A DNA stretch of 44,940 nt from Candidatus Rifleibacteriota bacterium (GCA_905236675.1 CAJOND010000063.1:1-44940), one strand, 5' to 3'. Positions 35,193 through 43,006 are shown, counted from the stretch's first letter. Program-made: numbers and translations. Notes: generated from the letters alone by a model not told the origin.

Positions 35193-35727
35193 AAAGAAAG
35201 CCTTTACTTTAGTTGAAATTCTTGTTGCAGCAAGTGTTACTGCTATTTTTCTAGGAATGGCAATATCACTTTTTATGGGATTAAGTAAAAATTTTTCTGC
35301 TAGTGAAGGTTCTGCTGTTTTAATGCAAGAATGTGCATTGTTTGTTGCTAGATTACGTAACGATTTAAACAATGCAGTAAAACCTAAAGAAGGGGATTTT
35401 ATCACTATAGATAAGAACCAGATTAAATTCAATGTTTATGATAGTGAAGAAGGGAAAGTAAAACCTGTAATATACTCGGCTGTTCTGAAATCCAATAATT
35501 ATTATAATATAACCAGACGCATTGCGAATGGAAGCGAACGTTCGATTGTAAACGGTAAAATAGCTTCATTTAGCTGGAGTTTAAAAGAAGATATTATTTC
35601 TGAAGAAAAGCCGACAATAAAGCGTTTAGGAGTAGAAATAGATTTAAATATGGGATCTTCCGATTTAAAAAATAAGTCCTTCTACTTCAAAACAGTTATT
35701 TATCCAGTAAGGGCTAACAAAATGTAG
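35179..35727 (+). CDS. Type II/IV minor pseudopilin, GspJ/PilW-like
   Basis: This 182-residue prepilin has the leader MIISKKK then AFTLVEILVAASVTAIFLGM (Lys at -1 instead of Gly, Glu at +5). The conserved helix continues to SAVLMQECALFVARLRNDLN, typical of GspJ/PilW. The second half is a strand-rich domain ending FYFKTVIYPVRANKM. Its start overlaps the I-like gene by 14 bp. It closes set B, whose order X-I-J mirrors the J-I-X order of set A. Processing by prepilin peptidase could be impaired by the non-Gly residue. Confidence 0.85.
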   Translation: MIISKKKAFTLVEILVAASVTAIFLGMAISLFMGLSKNFSASEGSAVLMQECALFVARLRNDLNNAVKPKEGDFITIDKNQIKFNVYDSEEGKVKPVIYSAVLKSNNYYNITRRIANGSERSIVNGKIASFSWSLKEDIISEEKPTIKRLGVEIDLNMGSSDLKNKSFYFKTVIYPVRANKM

Positions 35728-35812
35728 CCGTTACTGTACAAATTAAGAAATTCAAATTATGAATTGCCACGCTTATTTTCATAATTATTATAACAATTTT
35801 GGAGTTTGAAAC

Positions 35813-36586
35813 TTGACAATAGGGTTAAAACTTTGGTCTACCAATTTATCTAATTATGCAAGTGAAGCTCAAAGGCTTTTTGATTTAGGCTATTTTTCTT
35901 ACATAGAACTTTATGCTGTTCCAAATACAAAAGACAGTATATCGGGTTGGAAAAAGCTAAATATTCCTTATACATTGCATTGTCCTCATTCTGCTCATAA
36001 TTTTAATCTGGCAAAATCAGAATTAAAAGAAAATAATAAAAGGATATTCAACGAAGTCAGAGAATTCGCAGACAGATTAAATGTCGATTATATAATCATT
36101 CATGGAGGTTTAGATGGAGACGTCAATGAGACTGCCAAACAGCTGAAATCTTTTAATGAACCAAGAGCCCTAATTGAAAACAAGCCGTATAAAGCTGTTC
36201 CAAAAATCGCAGGAAATAAAACCTGTATAGGTTACGATTTTAATCAGCTAGAAATCATAAAGAATGAGTCTGGTTGTGGATTTTGTCTGGATTTTAATCA
36301 TGCAATTTGTACAGCCAATTCTTTTAACTTTAATTATATAAATTTTATAAAAGAATTAATGAAACTAAAACCCAATATGTTTCATATCTCAGATATGGAA
36401 AATGCTAGTGCCGAAATAGATACTCACCTTCATCTAGGTGATGGACAAATAAATTTGCAGAGTTTAACCCAATTCTTGAAAAAAAATTCGAAAGTAAGCT
36501 TAGAAACAGCAAAAAACAGCAAAACATCTTTAGAAGACTTTATTAAAGATTCAGAATATTTTTCAAAAATACTCATTAGTTGCTGA
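35813..36586 (+). CDS. Xylose isomerase-like TIM-barrel protein (sugar isomerase/epimerase superfamily)
   Basis: The 257-residue product starts at TTG 35813 with TTGGAG 10 nt upstream; no ATG fits. The AP endonuclease 2/xylose-isomerase-like (PF01261-type) TIM barrel is indicated by IPYTLHCPHSAHNFN, DYIIIHGGLDGDVNETAKQL, ALIENKPYKAVP, CGFCLDFNHAICTANSFN and MFHISDMENASAEIDTHLHL. The metal ligands of the family (Glu, Asp, His, and the HLGDGQIN region) are recognisable. Substrate is unknown: sugar phosphate, inosose or a related polyol are possible. It stands alone, after the pseudopilin set and before a convergent gene. Confidence 0.75.
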   Translation: MTIGLKLWSTNLSNYASEAQRLFDLGYFSYIELYAVPNTKDSISGWKKLNIPYTLHCPHSAHNFNLAKSELKENNKRIFNEVREFADRLNVDYIIIHGGLDGDVNETAKQLKSFNEPRALIENKPYKAVPKIAGNKTCIGYDFNQLEIIKNESGCGFCLDFNHAICTANSFNFNYINFIKELMKLKPNMFHISDMENASAEIDTHLHLGDGQINLQSLTQFLKKNSKVSLETAKNSKTSLEDFIKDSEYFSKILISC

Positions 36587-36663
36587 AACCAGCTATATGT
36601 TACTTTGCCTCTTGTGATGTAATTATCTGCTAAAACTACTGTTTAAACATACTTAAAAAAGCT

Positions 36664-36713
36664 AGGGGGAAAAAATAATTTTTGCCTCTATTTATAAATT
36701 ATTTTGTAATCCC
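36664..36713. terminator. Possible bidirectional hairpin between convergent genes
   Basis: AAAATAATTT (36672-36681) pairs perfectly with AAATTATTTT (36696-36705), and the flanking GGGG/CCC can extend the stem. The poly-U expected of an intrinsic terminator is not clean, so it is only a candidate. Confidence 0.35.
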
Positions 36714-36720
36714 TCTTCTT

Positions 36721-37806
36721 TTATACTTTAAACAAAACTTTAATTTTTGCTTTCCAAATTGTTGATTGGCTTCCTGGAATATAGGCCAGTTCCATACTTT
36801 GCAAGATATATTTAGTAGCATAAGGAGACAATTTTCTTGTAAATTGATTTAAAGAAGAGAATTCTCTGGAAGAAACTTCATAGATTATTTCTTGAACCCC
36901 GTCTTTAGGTTCTCCTTCATCGGTATTACTTATAGCTACTTCAGGCAATGCTTCCATTAAGTCATTTATAAAGTCATTTATATTTGATATAGATTTAGCA
37001 TCAGTTTTTTCTGACTTAATTTGTTTGTAAGTTAATTTAACTTTCAAATTTTTGTTCGAACTCTCAACAGCATCTACTCCAGCCCGATTATTCTTTTTTA
37101 ACAAAGAAACTATTTTATCAGAATCAAATTGGTCACGTGCTTTAAATATTACTTCCAGACTACAATTATTGGACTCTTTGGTGTAATCACTTGATTCCAC
37201 CTTAGTTATATTTTGAGTACATTCATCCGAAAGAAGTTTTTCTAATAAGTCAAAAGTTCTATCCGCAGCATTTGTTTGAATACCGTTATATATTCCAGAA
37301 ATCCACTCTGTGTAGTCAGGTTCGGTTGAAACAGTTTTTAATTTTTTAATAAAATCATCTATTTTTGCATTGCCACTGTCTTTTTCTTTGGCAATATTAA
37401 TATGATACCATGCTGTTTTATAATCTTTTTTACGACCAGCAATTACTGCGGACATAAAATGACCACCAGAGTTTGCTGGATCTCTTTCGAATACAGTGTT
37501 AACTTCTTCTATAGCTTTCTCATAATTCTTTTTAGAAAAATGGCGATTTGCTAATTTCATATGAACTAACACATGACGTTTATCTTCTGGAGAAGCTGTT
37601 TTGGGAGAGGTATCAATAAACCTGCTTTTAGGTGGTTCGACTGTTATTTCATCAATTTTTCCAGAAGCAGAACTGCCCTTTTTCCCAGCCAACTCTTTAT
37701 ATTTGTCTTTATATTTTTCTAATTCACTTAAATCAGTATTTTTGGCTGCAAAAATTGGAGAGACAACAAAATAGAGCATGAAAATGACAATTATTTTTTT
37801 ATTCAT
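36721..37806 (-). CDS. Exported TPR protein with PilO/GspM-like C-terminal domain
   Basis: The ATG at 37806 starts a signal peptide (MNKKIIVIFMLYFVVSPIFA) and gives 361 residues; 37824 would add six without it. A Lys-rich segment and TPR helices follow (about 80-160, RHFSKKNYEKAIEEVNTVF). The C-terminal 90 residues contain VQEIIYEVSSREFSSLNQFT, RKLSPYATKYILQSMEL and a last strand AKIKVLFKV, a layout like the ferredoxin-like fold of PilO or GspM. That resemblance is an inference from pattern only. It is convergent with the TIM-barrel gene and co-directional with the second STAS gene (about 70 bp gap). A role in the pilus system would fit. Confidence 0.6.
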   Translation of the reverse strand: MNKKIIVIFMLYFVVSPIFAAKNTDLSELEKYKDKYKELAGKKGSSASGKIDEITVEPPKSRFIDTSPKTASPEDKRHVLVHMKLANRHFSKKNYEKAIEEVNTVFERDPANSGGHFMSAVIAGRKKDYKTAWYHINIAKEKDSGNAKIDDFIKKLKTVSTEPDYTEWISGIYNGIQTNAADRTFDLLEKLLSDECTQNITKVESSDYTKESNNCSLEVIFKARDQFDSDKIVSLLKKNNRAGVDAVESSNKNLKVKLTYKQIKSEKTDAKSISNINDFINDLMEALPEVAISNTDEGEPKDGVQEIIYEVSSREFSSLNQFTRKLSPYATKYILQSMELAYIPGSQSTIWKAKIKVLFKV

Positions 37807-37892
37807 AATCAGCCACCAAACCACATTTGATTAGTAAATAGCAATTACTTTACTATTTACTTTATAAGTTTTATTCAGTTGATTATTATTTT

Positions 37893-38252
37893 TTATCCTA
37901 TAGAATCTTTTATAGCCTGGATTGCTTCATCTTCTGAAGAATAACTTTCACAGAGAGTTAAAACGCCTGTCATTTTTAAAGCTGTTTCTGTTAGCGAAGA
38001 CAAACCGCATATAGCTGCTTCACCTTCACTGTAATCAATAATTTGAACAAGTATATCAAGAATTATTGACAAACCTGTTGAATTTATAACAGGTGTATCA
38101 TGAAGATTGAAAACAAAATATATGTTTCCTTTTTCGATAAGATCAACACATTTTTGACGCAGTATTTGTCCTCCAGCGTCATCAAGGTATCCGTGTGTCT
38201 TAACGACGACAATGTTATCTCTAATTGTTATATCAGTATTAAATTCACTCAT
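37893..38252 (-). CDS. STAS-domain anti-sigma factor antagonist-like protein (paralogue)
   Basis: This 119-residue single STAS domain has GYLDDAGGQILRQKCVDLI, then FVFNLHDTPVINSTGLSIIL with Ser58 as the likely phospho-acceptor. Layout and the PVINSxG signature are the same as in the STAS gene at 31455-31805, so they are paralogues that could compete for one anti-sigma kinase or use separate ones. Cytoplasmic. Its promoter is a perfect TTGACA-N18-TATAAT only 7 nt from the ATG, predicting a leaderless mRNA. It is divergent from the ABC exporter operon. Confidence 0.92.
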   Translation of the reverse strand: MSEFNTDITIRDNIVVVKTHGYLDDAGGQILRQKCVDLIEKGNIYFVFNLHDTPVINSTGLSIILDILVQIIDYSEGEAAICGLSSLTETALKMTGVLTLCESYSSEDEAIQAIKDSIG

Positions 38253-38259
38253 AATTTGG

Positions 38260-38289
38260 ATTATAGAAATTCTATTGAGTTAGTGTCAA
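38260..38289 (-). promoter_or_regulatory. Promoter of the second STAS gene, predicts leaderless mRNA
   Basis: On the minus strand TTGACA (38289-38284) and TATAAT (38265-38260) are 18 bp apart. Seven bases separate the -10 box from the ATG at 38252. No Shine-Dalgarno is present. Confidence 0.75.
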
Positions 38290-38303
38290 GTTTTTAGTAA
38301 AAT
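38275..38303 (+). promoter_or_regulatory. Promoter of the ABC operon, nearly leaderless
   Basis: TTGAGT (38275-38280) and TAAAAT (38298-38303) are 17 bp apart, with the ATG at 38314 only 10 nt beyond the -10 box and only A-rich sequence between. It overlaps the divergent STAS promoter, so the two may compete. Confidence 0.55.
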
Positions 38304-38313
38304 TCAATAAAAA

Positions 38314-39039
38314 ATGATTAAGTTTGAAAAAGTATACAAAAAGTACAAAACCAAAAAAGGCGAAATTATTCAGGCTTTAAATGGCCTTTCCCTTGAAATA
38401 TCGGAAAACGAGGTTTTCTCATTGGCTGGCGTAAACGGAGCAGGGAAAACAACCACTTTAAAAGCCTTATTTGGTCTAATTAACATAGATGAAGGTAAAA
38501 TAACCATATCTTCACCAGATTCTTCTGAACCCAAAATTAGTTTTGCACCCGAAGCCGCCGATCTCCCTACTTATTTATCGGTCGAAGAAGTATTATTGCT
38601 TTCCTGCCGATTAGCAAACTATAAACCTAATCCTGATATAATAGAAAAAGCTTTAACAATGTTCGAGCTTACTCATTATAAAGACAAATTAGTTTCGACC
38701 TTATCAAAAGGGAACCGCCAACGACTGTCTTTAGCTGCTTCTATAGCTTACAATCCTGATATTGTTGTTTTTGATGAACCCACAACAGGTTTGGATCCTC
38801 TTGGAAGAAAACTAATAAAATCTGTTATAAAACAACTAAAAAAAGATGGTCACACAATTTTGTTTTCAACCCATATGTTGGCAGATTTACCAGATATATG
38901 CGATAAAATGGCAATTATACATAAAGGCAGAGTCGTTTTTACTGGAAAAGTTAGTGAATTTTGCAAAGATTCAAGCCTTACAGCACTAGAAGAAAGTTTT
39001 GCAAAATTTGTTTCGCAAGACGGGGAACAAAAATGCTAA
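38314..39039 (+). CDS. ABC transporter ATP-binding protein
   Basis: This is a 241-residue nucleotide-binding subunit of an ABC exporter, of the CcmA/NatA type. Walker A is GVNGAGKTT (39-47), the Q-loop region follows, the signature is LSKGNRQRLSLA (a variant of LSGGQ), Walker B is IVVFDEPTTGLD, and the switch His lies in ILFSTHMLADLPDI. All ATPase elements are present. The cognate permease overlaps by 7 bp and a TPR protein follows with a 4-bp overlap, so this is a three-gene operon. Substrate unknown; the family exports ions, drugs, peptides or lipids. Confidence 0.95.
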   Translation: MIKFEKVYKKYKTKKGEIIQALNGLSLEISENEVFSLAGVNGAGKTTTLKALFGLINIDEGKITISSPDSSEPKISFAPEAADLPTYLSVEEVLLLSCRLANYKPNPDIIEKALTMFELTHYKDKLVSTLSKGNRQRLSLAASIAYNPDIVVFDEPTTGLDPLGRKLIKSVIKQLKKDGHTILFSTHMLADLPDICDKMAIIHKGRVVFTGKVSEFCKDSSLTALEESFAKFVSQDGEQKC

Positions 39040-39764
39040 ACCAGATTTTTGAAACAGCTAAAGTTGTTTTTACTGCTTCCTTAAGAAAAAATTTAATTAT
39101 AGCCTCACTTTTAATAATGGCACCTCTGCTATTTTCGGCTTGGCTATTTGAAACTTCTAATCCTGGATTTCAAACAGGCTTCATATTAGATGCCGGAAGC
39201 GGTTTAATGTCATTATTAGCTATAATAGTAGTCACAACACTAGGTTTTGAACAATTATTCTGGGTTTGTGAACAACCAACACCCTGGTTCTATTTTAGCC
39301 GTCTAAAATCAAGAATTTTATTCCCTATAGGGAAATTCTTAGGAATTAGCTTTGTTTTAGGAATAATTTTATTAGCTTTTTCTTTTTTACTCTCTTTACT
39401 AATTTATTTTTCTTCAGGATGCTTGCTATTATTGCCGTTTAAGATTGCATTCATGGTTTGGGCTGAATATTCTTTGTTGTTATCTGTTTTTATATTATTC
39501 TCAACTTTTCTCAGTAAACTAATGGCTGTTGGAATGATGATAACCGTTTTTTTCATCGCCCAGTCGTCGGTATTTCTGTTGAATTTTTTACCAAATTGGT
39601 TTTCAGAAATTATATTAACAGTCTTACCAAATTCAAATCTATTTGAAGCAGCAATAGAAAGCGATCAATTGATAGTTTTATTATTCGCTTTCCTTTATGC
39701 TTTATTTATGAGTGCTTTTTATATTACTCTAGCTGGCTGGGTTTTAAAGAGGAAAGACCTATGA
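39033..39764 (+). CDS. ABC-2-type transporter permease
   Basis: The ATG at 39033 is chosen because the frame upstream is only a shadow of the ATPase gene. The 243-residue product has about six hydrophobic helices (near residues 20-40, 50-70, 100-125, 135-165, 175-200, 215-237), the usual topology of an ABC-2 permease. It probably forms a homodimer with two copies of the ATPase. Conserved soluble motifs are absent, so the substrate cannot be read. It overlaps the ATPase by 7 bp and the next gene by 4 bp. Confidence 0.85.
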   Translation: MLNQIFETAKVVFTASLRKNLIIASLLIMAPLLFSAWLFETSNPGFQTGFILDAGSGLMSLLAIIVVTTLGFEQLFWVCEQPTPWFYFSRLKSRILFPIGKFLGISFVLGIILLAFSFLLSLLIYFSSGCLLLLPFKIAFMVWAEYSLLLSVFILFSTFLSKLMAVGMMITVFFIAQSSVFLLNFLPNWFSEIILTVLPNSNLFEAAIESDQLIVLLFAFLYALFMSAFYITLAGWVLKRKDL

Positions 39765-40750
39765 AGTCACGAAAACTATTTGCTTTTGCTATTCTTTCCT
39801 TTATTCTAGCATGGTTTTCTCTGCATTTTTCATTAACAAATACTCATTTAAACAAAGAAACAAATTCTAAAATAATATATATTCTTCCAGAAAGACTGCG
39901 TTCTTTTATTGCCGCACGTTTATGGGAAAAAGCCGACCGCAGGATGCATCTAGGACCAGTTGTTCCAGGGCAAAACTTTCTCGCGGGTTCTTATGCTGGA
40001 AATACAGATATTATCCCCTATCTTAAAATGGTTATTGCTCTTTGCCCTGAAGAAGTTGCTCCCTATCGTTTATTAGCAAGTAATTATGCCTACCATCTTA
40101 AAATGGAAGACGAAGCAATTAATATTTATAAAGATGCTATTTCAAATTGCAGCAAAACACCTTTTTTGCATGAAATATATGCTTCACTAGCCTTTATTCA
40201 TTTATTTTCACTCAAAAGACAAAATCCTGATTTTAACAAAAAGGAACTTATACTGGCTAATGAATGTATAGATAAAGCCATAGAAAGTTATCAAGAGAAT
40301 AAAGACAAGCAAGATTTAGTATTCAAAAAAGATAACTATTATACAATTAAAGCAAGAATATTATGGGAACTCGAACAACCAGATCAGGCACTGCAATCCT
40401 GGCAAATGAGCGGTATCAATCTTGAAAATAGCCAAGATAAATTAGCCTTGCTTTTGCTTAAATACAAAGAAACCGGTGTTTACGTAAAATTTGATTTTTC
40501 AAATATTGGATTAGATAAAAATAAATCTGATAACCATCATCACCATCACGAGTCAGAACACAACCATAATGATGACCATTCTATAAATAACAATCATATT
40601 ATAGACAATCAAAAAAGCCTGCTTCAAGCTTTTTTGATAACAATGCTTAAAGCAGGCTTAATTGCTGGTATAACTATTCTTTTGTACTTTCTCTGTTCAA
40701 AATCTTTCGGAACTGGTTTTTCCTCATTTCGATTCTTTGCTGGAAAGTAA
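39761..40750 (+). CDS. Membrane-anchored TPR protein with His-rich segment
   Basis: This 329-residue protein has an N-terminal transmembrane helix (about 7-25) and a TPR-like helical domain (about 85-240, YRLLASNYAYHLKMEDEAIN and ARILWELEQPDQALQSWQMS). A His/Asp/Asn-rich stretch at about 258-285 (DNHHHHHESEHNHNDDH) is followed by a second hydrophobic helix near the C-terminus (about 290-312). The His-rich loop could bind zinc, nickel or copper. It is last in the ABC operon (ATGA overlap). Its last 77 bp overlap the end of the convergent SLH gene, and that gene's terminator lies inside its coding sequence. Function unknown, probably an accessory or sensor for the transporter. Confidence 0.75.
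   Translation: MKSRKLFAFAILSFILAWFSLHFSLTNTHLNKETNSKIIYILPERLRSFIAARLWEKADRRMHLGPVVPGQNFLAGSYAGNTDIIPYLKMVIALCPEEVAPYRLLASNYAYHLKMEDEAINIYKDAISNCSKTPFLHEIYASLAFIHLFSLKRQNPDFNKKELILANECIDKAIESYQENKDKQDLVFKKDNYYTIKARILWELEQPDQALQSWQMSGINLENSQDKLALLLLKYKETGVYVKFDFSNIGLDKNKSDNHHHHHESEHNHNDDHSINNNHIIDNQKSLLQAFLITMLKAGLIAGITILLYFLCSKSFGTGFSSFRFFAGK
40611..40659 (-). terminator. Rho-independent terminator of the SLH gene, inside the neighbour's CDS
   Basis: Read on the minus strand, AAGCCTGCTT (40659-40650) pairs perfectly with AAGCAGGCTT (40624-40615), with four more inner pairs (AAGC/GCTT), and is followed directly by TTTTTTG. It starts 15 bp after the SLH stop codon (40674). On the plus strand there is no U-run. 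Confidence 0.85.
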
Positions 40751-42107
40751 GTCCTTCGTATTTATTTCTAAGTTGCTGTTCAAGTTTTGAAGCTTTAGAA
40801 CCGTCTTGGACTAATGGTTTTTCCTGTTTAACTTGTTTTACCTGTTTTTCAGGAACTTTTTGCTGCTCAACTTTTTCTGGAACTTTTTCAGTAGTTTCTA
40901 CAGTTTGTTTTACAGGCTGTTCTACCGTTTCAACTTTAATTTTAGAACCAACATTATCACCAACTATAATACCAAGAAGGCTGAATGCTTCATAACGGCT
41001 AACTTTTTCCTTACCCTTAAAGTTTCCATCAGAATAGCCCATTTTAATTCCTGCTTTAGCTACTTCCTTAAGAGCCTTTTCTTCTAAAGAATTAGCTGCA
41101 ACATCTTTATAGTTTACTTTGATGTTAAAATCCTTATGTGGATAAACATCAGTCATAACAGCTCCCATACGAACAGCTGTATTTCTAGAAAGAGCTTCCT
41201 GTGGCACTACAGAATTTTCTATTTCAACAATACGGTCTATCATTTCTGATTTACCGGTTTTACGAATCATACTTTTACATATTTCTGCAAAATCACTGTT
41301 TTTAATACTTTTTGGAAGATTAAGTTCATGATTAAGGTCAACAGTGTCAAATGCACCTGCATTTATAAGTTTTTTAATTGTTTCAGCTAAAGGATTAGTA
41401 TTACTTACGTCTTTAAAAAATTTAGAAATATCGGGTTCGATATATACGGTTTTTGTCTTGGGCTGTACTTCTGTTGATGGTTTTGATACGATAGGCTTAA
41501 CAACAGTTTCCTTTTTTACTGGTAAATCAGATGGCTTTAATTCTAATTCATAAAGATCTCTTAGGAAAAACAAAGCTTCTCTAACGCTAAGCTTTTTATT
41601 CGGCTTGAAATTATTCCTGTTTAGACCTTTTAATACACCCTTATGAATAGCATATGACATCATTTTTCTATATTTGGCATCAGGGATATAGTCTTTAAAA
41701 TATACTTCTTTAATATTTTCTGGAACTTTTATTTTGCCATTATTCTGAGCATGCATCATTGCTCTTAAAATAGTTTCTGCTGCTTTCTGTCGTGTTATGC
41801 TCTTCATTGGATCAGTAGTATTTGTAATACCTAAATCTTCAAGATGATTTGTATTAAAGTTTTTTACAATGCCTTTATCTACAAGGATAAGATTAAGACC
41901 ACGATAAAAAGCGATTTCAGCAATATTACTCTTAAGGGTTTTTTCACTTAAAAGTTCTGAATCGAATAAACCTATTCTTTGTGAAAATTCAACTTCTGAC
42001 GTATATTTTCTTTCTACAGCATATAGAGATGAAATGTTGGTTGCCGCTGAAACAGATATGGCCGCCACTAATAGACCAGCTATAAATTCCTTTTTACAGT
42101 TAAGCAT
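40674..42107 (-). CDS. SLH-domain surface protein
   Basis: This 477-residue secreted protein has a signal peptide (residues 1-30, ending SLYAVER). SLH-type repeats are at about 125-195 (VYFKDYIPDAKYRKMMSYAI, GLNRNNFKPNKKLSVREAL), a weaker one at about 225-300, and one at about 325-385 (YKDVAANSLEEKALKEVAKA, GYSDGNFKGKEKVSRYEAF). A Gln/Lys/Glu/Val-rich linker and a charged helical tail follow, the tail resembling the coiled-coil segment of SLH-containing outer-membrane proteins. SLH repeats bind pyruvylated polymers made through CsaB, which is encoded at 18.1 kb. GGGAGG precedes the ATG. It is convergent with the ABC operon and overlaps it by 77 bp. Confidence 0.85.
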   Translation of the reverse strand: MLNCKKEFIAGLLVAAISVSAATNISSLYAVERKYTSEVEFSQRIGLFDSELLSEKTLKSNIAEIAFYRGLNLILVDKGIVKNFNTNHLEDLGITNTTDPMKSITRQKAAETILRAMMHAQNNGKIKVPENIKEVYFKDYIPDAKYRKMMSYAIHKGVLKGLNRNNFKPNKKLSVREALFFLRDLYELELKPSDLPVKKETVVKPIVSKPSTEVQPKTKTVYIEPDISKFFKDVSNTNPLAETIKKLINAGAFDTVDLNHELNLPKSIKNSDFAEICKSMIRKTGKSEMIDRIVEIENSVVPQEALSRNTAVRMGAVMTDVYPHKDFNIKVNYKDVAANSLEEKALKEVAKAGIKMGYSDGNFKGKEKVSRYEAFSLLGIIVGDNVGSKIKVETVEQPVKQTVETTEKVPEKVEQQKVPEKQVKQVKQEKPLVQDGSKASKLEQQLRNKYEGLTFQQRIEMRKNQFRKILNRESTKE

Positions 42108-42178
42108 TTCTATGCCCTCCCGATTTTCTAATTTTCCAAAAACCTCATCGACAGGTATTTAAATTCATTTAACTATTT

Positions 42179-42206
42179 AATAAAAATTTATTTATAAATT
42201 TTTATT
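42179..42206. repeat. Perfect 28-bp AT palindrome upstream of the SLH gene
   Basis: AATAAAAATTTAT and its exact reverse complement are separated by TT, 70-100 bp upstream of the SLH gene. It is all A/T, so chance is possible, but 13-bp perfect arms are long. It could be an operator or a 5' UTR hairpin. The rest of 42108-42340 shows no gene. Confidence 0.5.
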
Positions 42207-42340
42207 ATAAGTAAGTATTCATTATTTACCTTTACAAAAAATCATAATGCTTATTGTAAATAAGAAACCTTAAGTTTTTAAAAATTTTGATATAATTATA
42301 TGAGAACATCTTTAATTTAAACAATAATGGTTGGCGATAC

Positions 42341-42817
42341 ATGTTTCAAATCTTTAAAACAATAACGATCCCTTATCCTTTAATAATTTCTATAATCATA
42401 TTTATGGGACTTTTATTTTTTTTCTTGAATCTATTCTTCGCTTTTAAACTATTAGCTAATCCTTTACAAAATCATTTTGGGAGAGGAAAAACGATTTTTT
42501 TATCCATTTTTTTTATTCTAATTATTATTGGAACTTCCTTTTCTAATTTTATTACAAGAATCCCATATTCTTATTCCAATTCTTATTCTTCTTATTCTTA
42601 TTCCAATTCTTATTCTAATGATCTTTTCTTAGAAAGATTGATACCTTATAATAATTTTCACACATATATATCTTTTAATAAAATTCCTACAGGCTTAGTT
42701 AAGCTATTTTTTATCTATAAATTAATGTTATTAACGATGTTTTTGGGTAGTATTAAAATTAAGTACAATTCTTATATTCTGTTAATAATATGGCAAAAAT
42801 TTGCTCCTATATATTAA
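42341..42817 (+). CDS. Small membrane protein with Tyr/Ser repeat
   Basis: This 158-residue hydrophobic protein has three to four predicted membrane helices (about 10-40, 50-65, 120-145). Between the second and third lies a low-complexity YSYSNSYSS/YSYSNSYSN repeat. No ribosome site of good quality precedes the ATG at 42341 and no domain is recognised. Base composition is extremely A/T-rich. It could be real or a fast-evolving small gene; confidence is moderate. Confidence 0.45.
   Translation: MFQIFKTITIPYPLIISIIIFMGLLFFFLNLFFAFKLLANPLQNHFGRGKTIFLSIFFILIIIGTSFSNFITRIPYSYSNSYSSYSYSNSYSNDLFLERLIPYNNFHTYISFNKIPTGLVKLFFIYKLMLLTMFLGSIKIKYNSYILLIIWQKFAPIY
42566..42619 (+). repeat. 27-bp tandem repeat (two units) in a small membrane gene
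   Basis: Units 42566-42592 and 42593-42619 encode YSYSNSYSS and YSYSNSYSN and differ at few bases. Slippage here would change the loop length without a frameshift. Confidence 0.8.
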
Positions 42818-42964
42818 GGAGGCAAATGCAAACTTTTTAAGCTATTATTGAGTTTTAATCAATAAATAAAGTTTATCTTCCCATAGAAAAAATCTCCTAA
42901 AGATTCGATTAATGCTTTGTACACTCTTTTCATAGAAAAATATTGATTATGGTTATAAAAACTA

Positions 42965-42993
42965 TTGACATTTATTTGAAAATGATGTAATAT
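42965..42993 (+). promoter_or_regulatory. Promoter of the tRNA-Leu/fMet/Met operon
   Basis: Perfect TTGACA (42965-42970) and near-perfect TAATAT (42988-42993) are separated by 17 bp, with the first tRNA starting 14 bp later. Confidence 0.85.
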
Positions 42994-43006
42994 CTTTTTT
43001 ACACAC

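Noticed and set aside
38961..39032. N-terminal extension of the ABC permease
   Set aside because: These codons lie inside the ATPase gene in another frame; the hydrophobic permease begins properly at ATG 39033.
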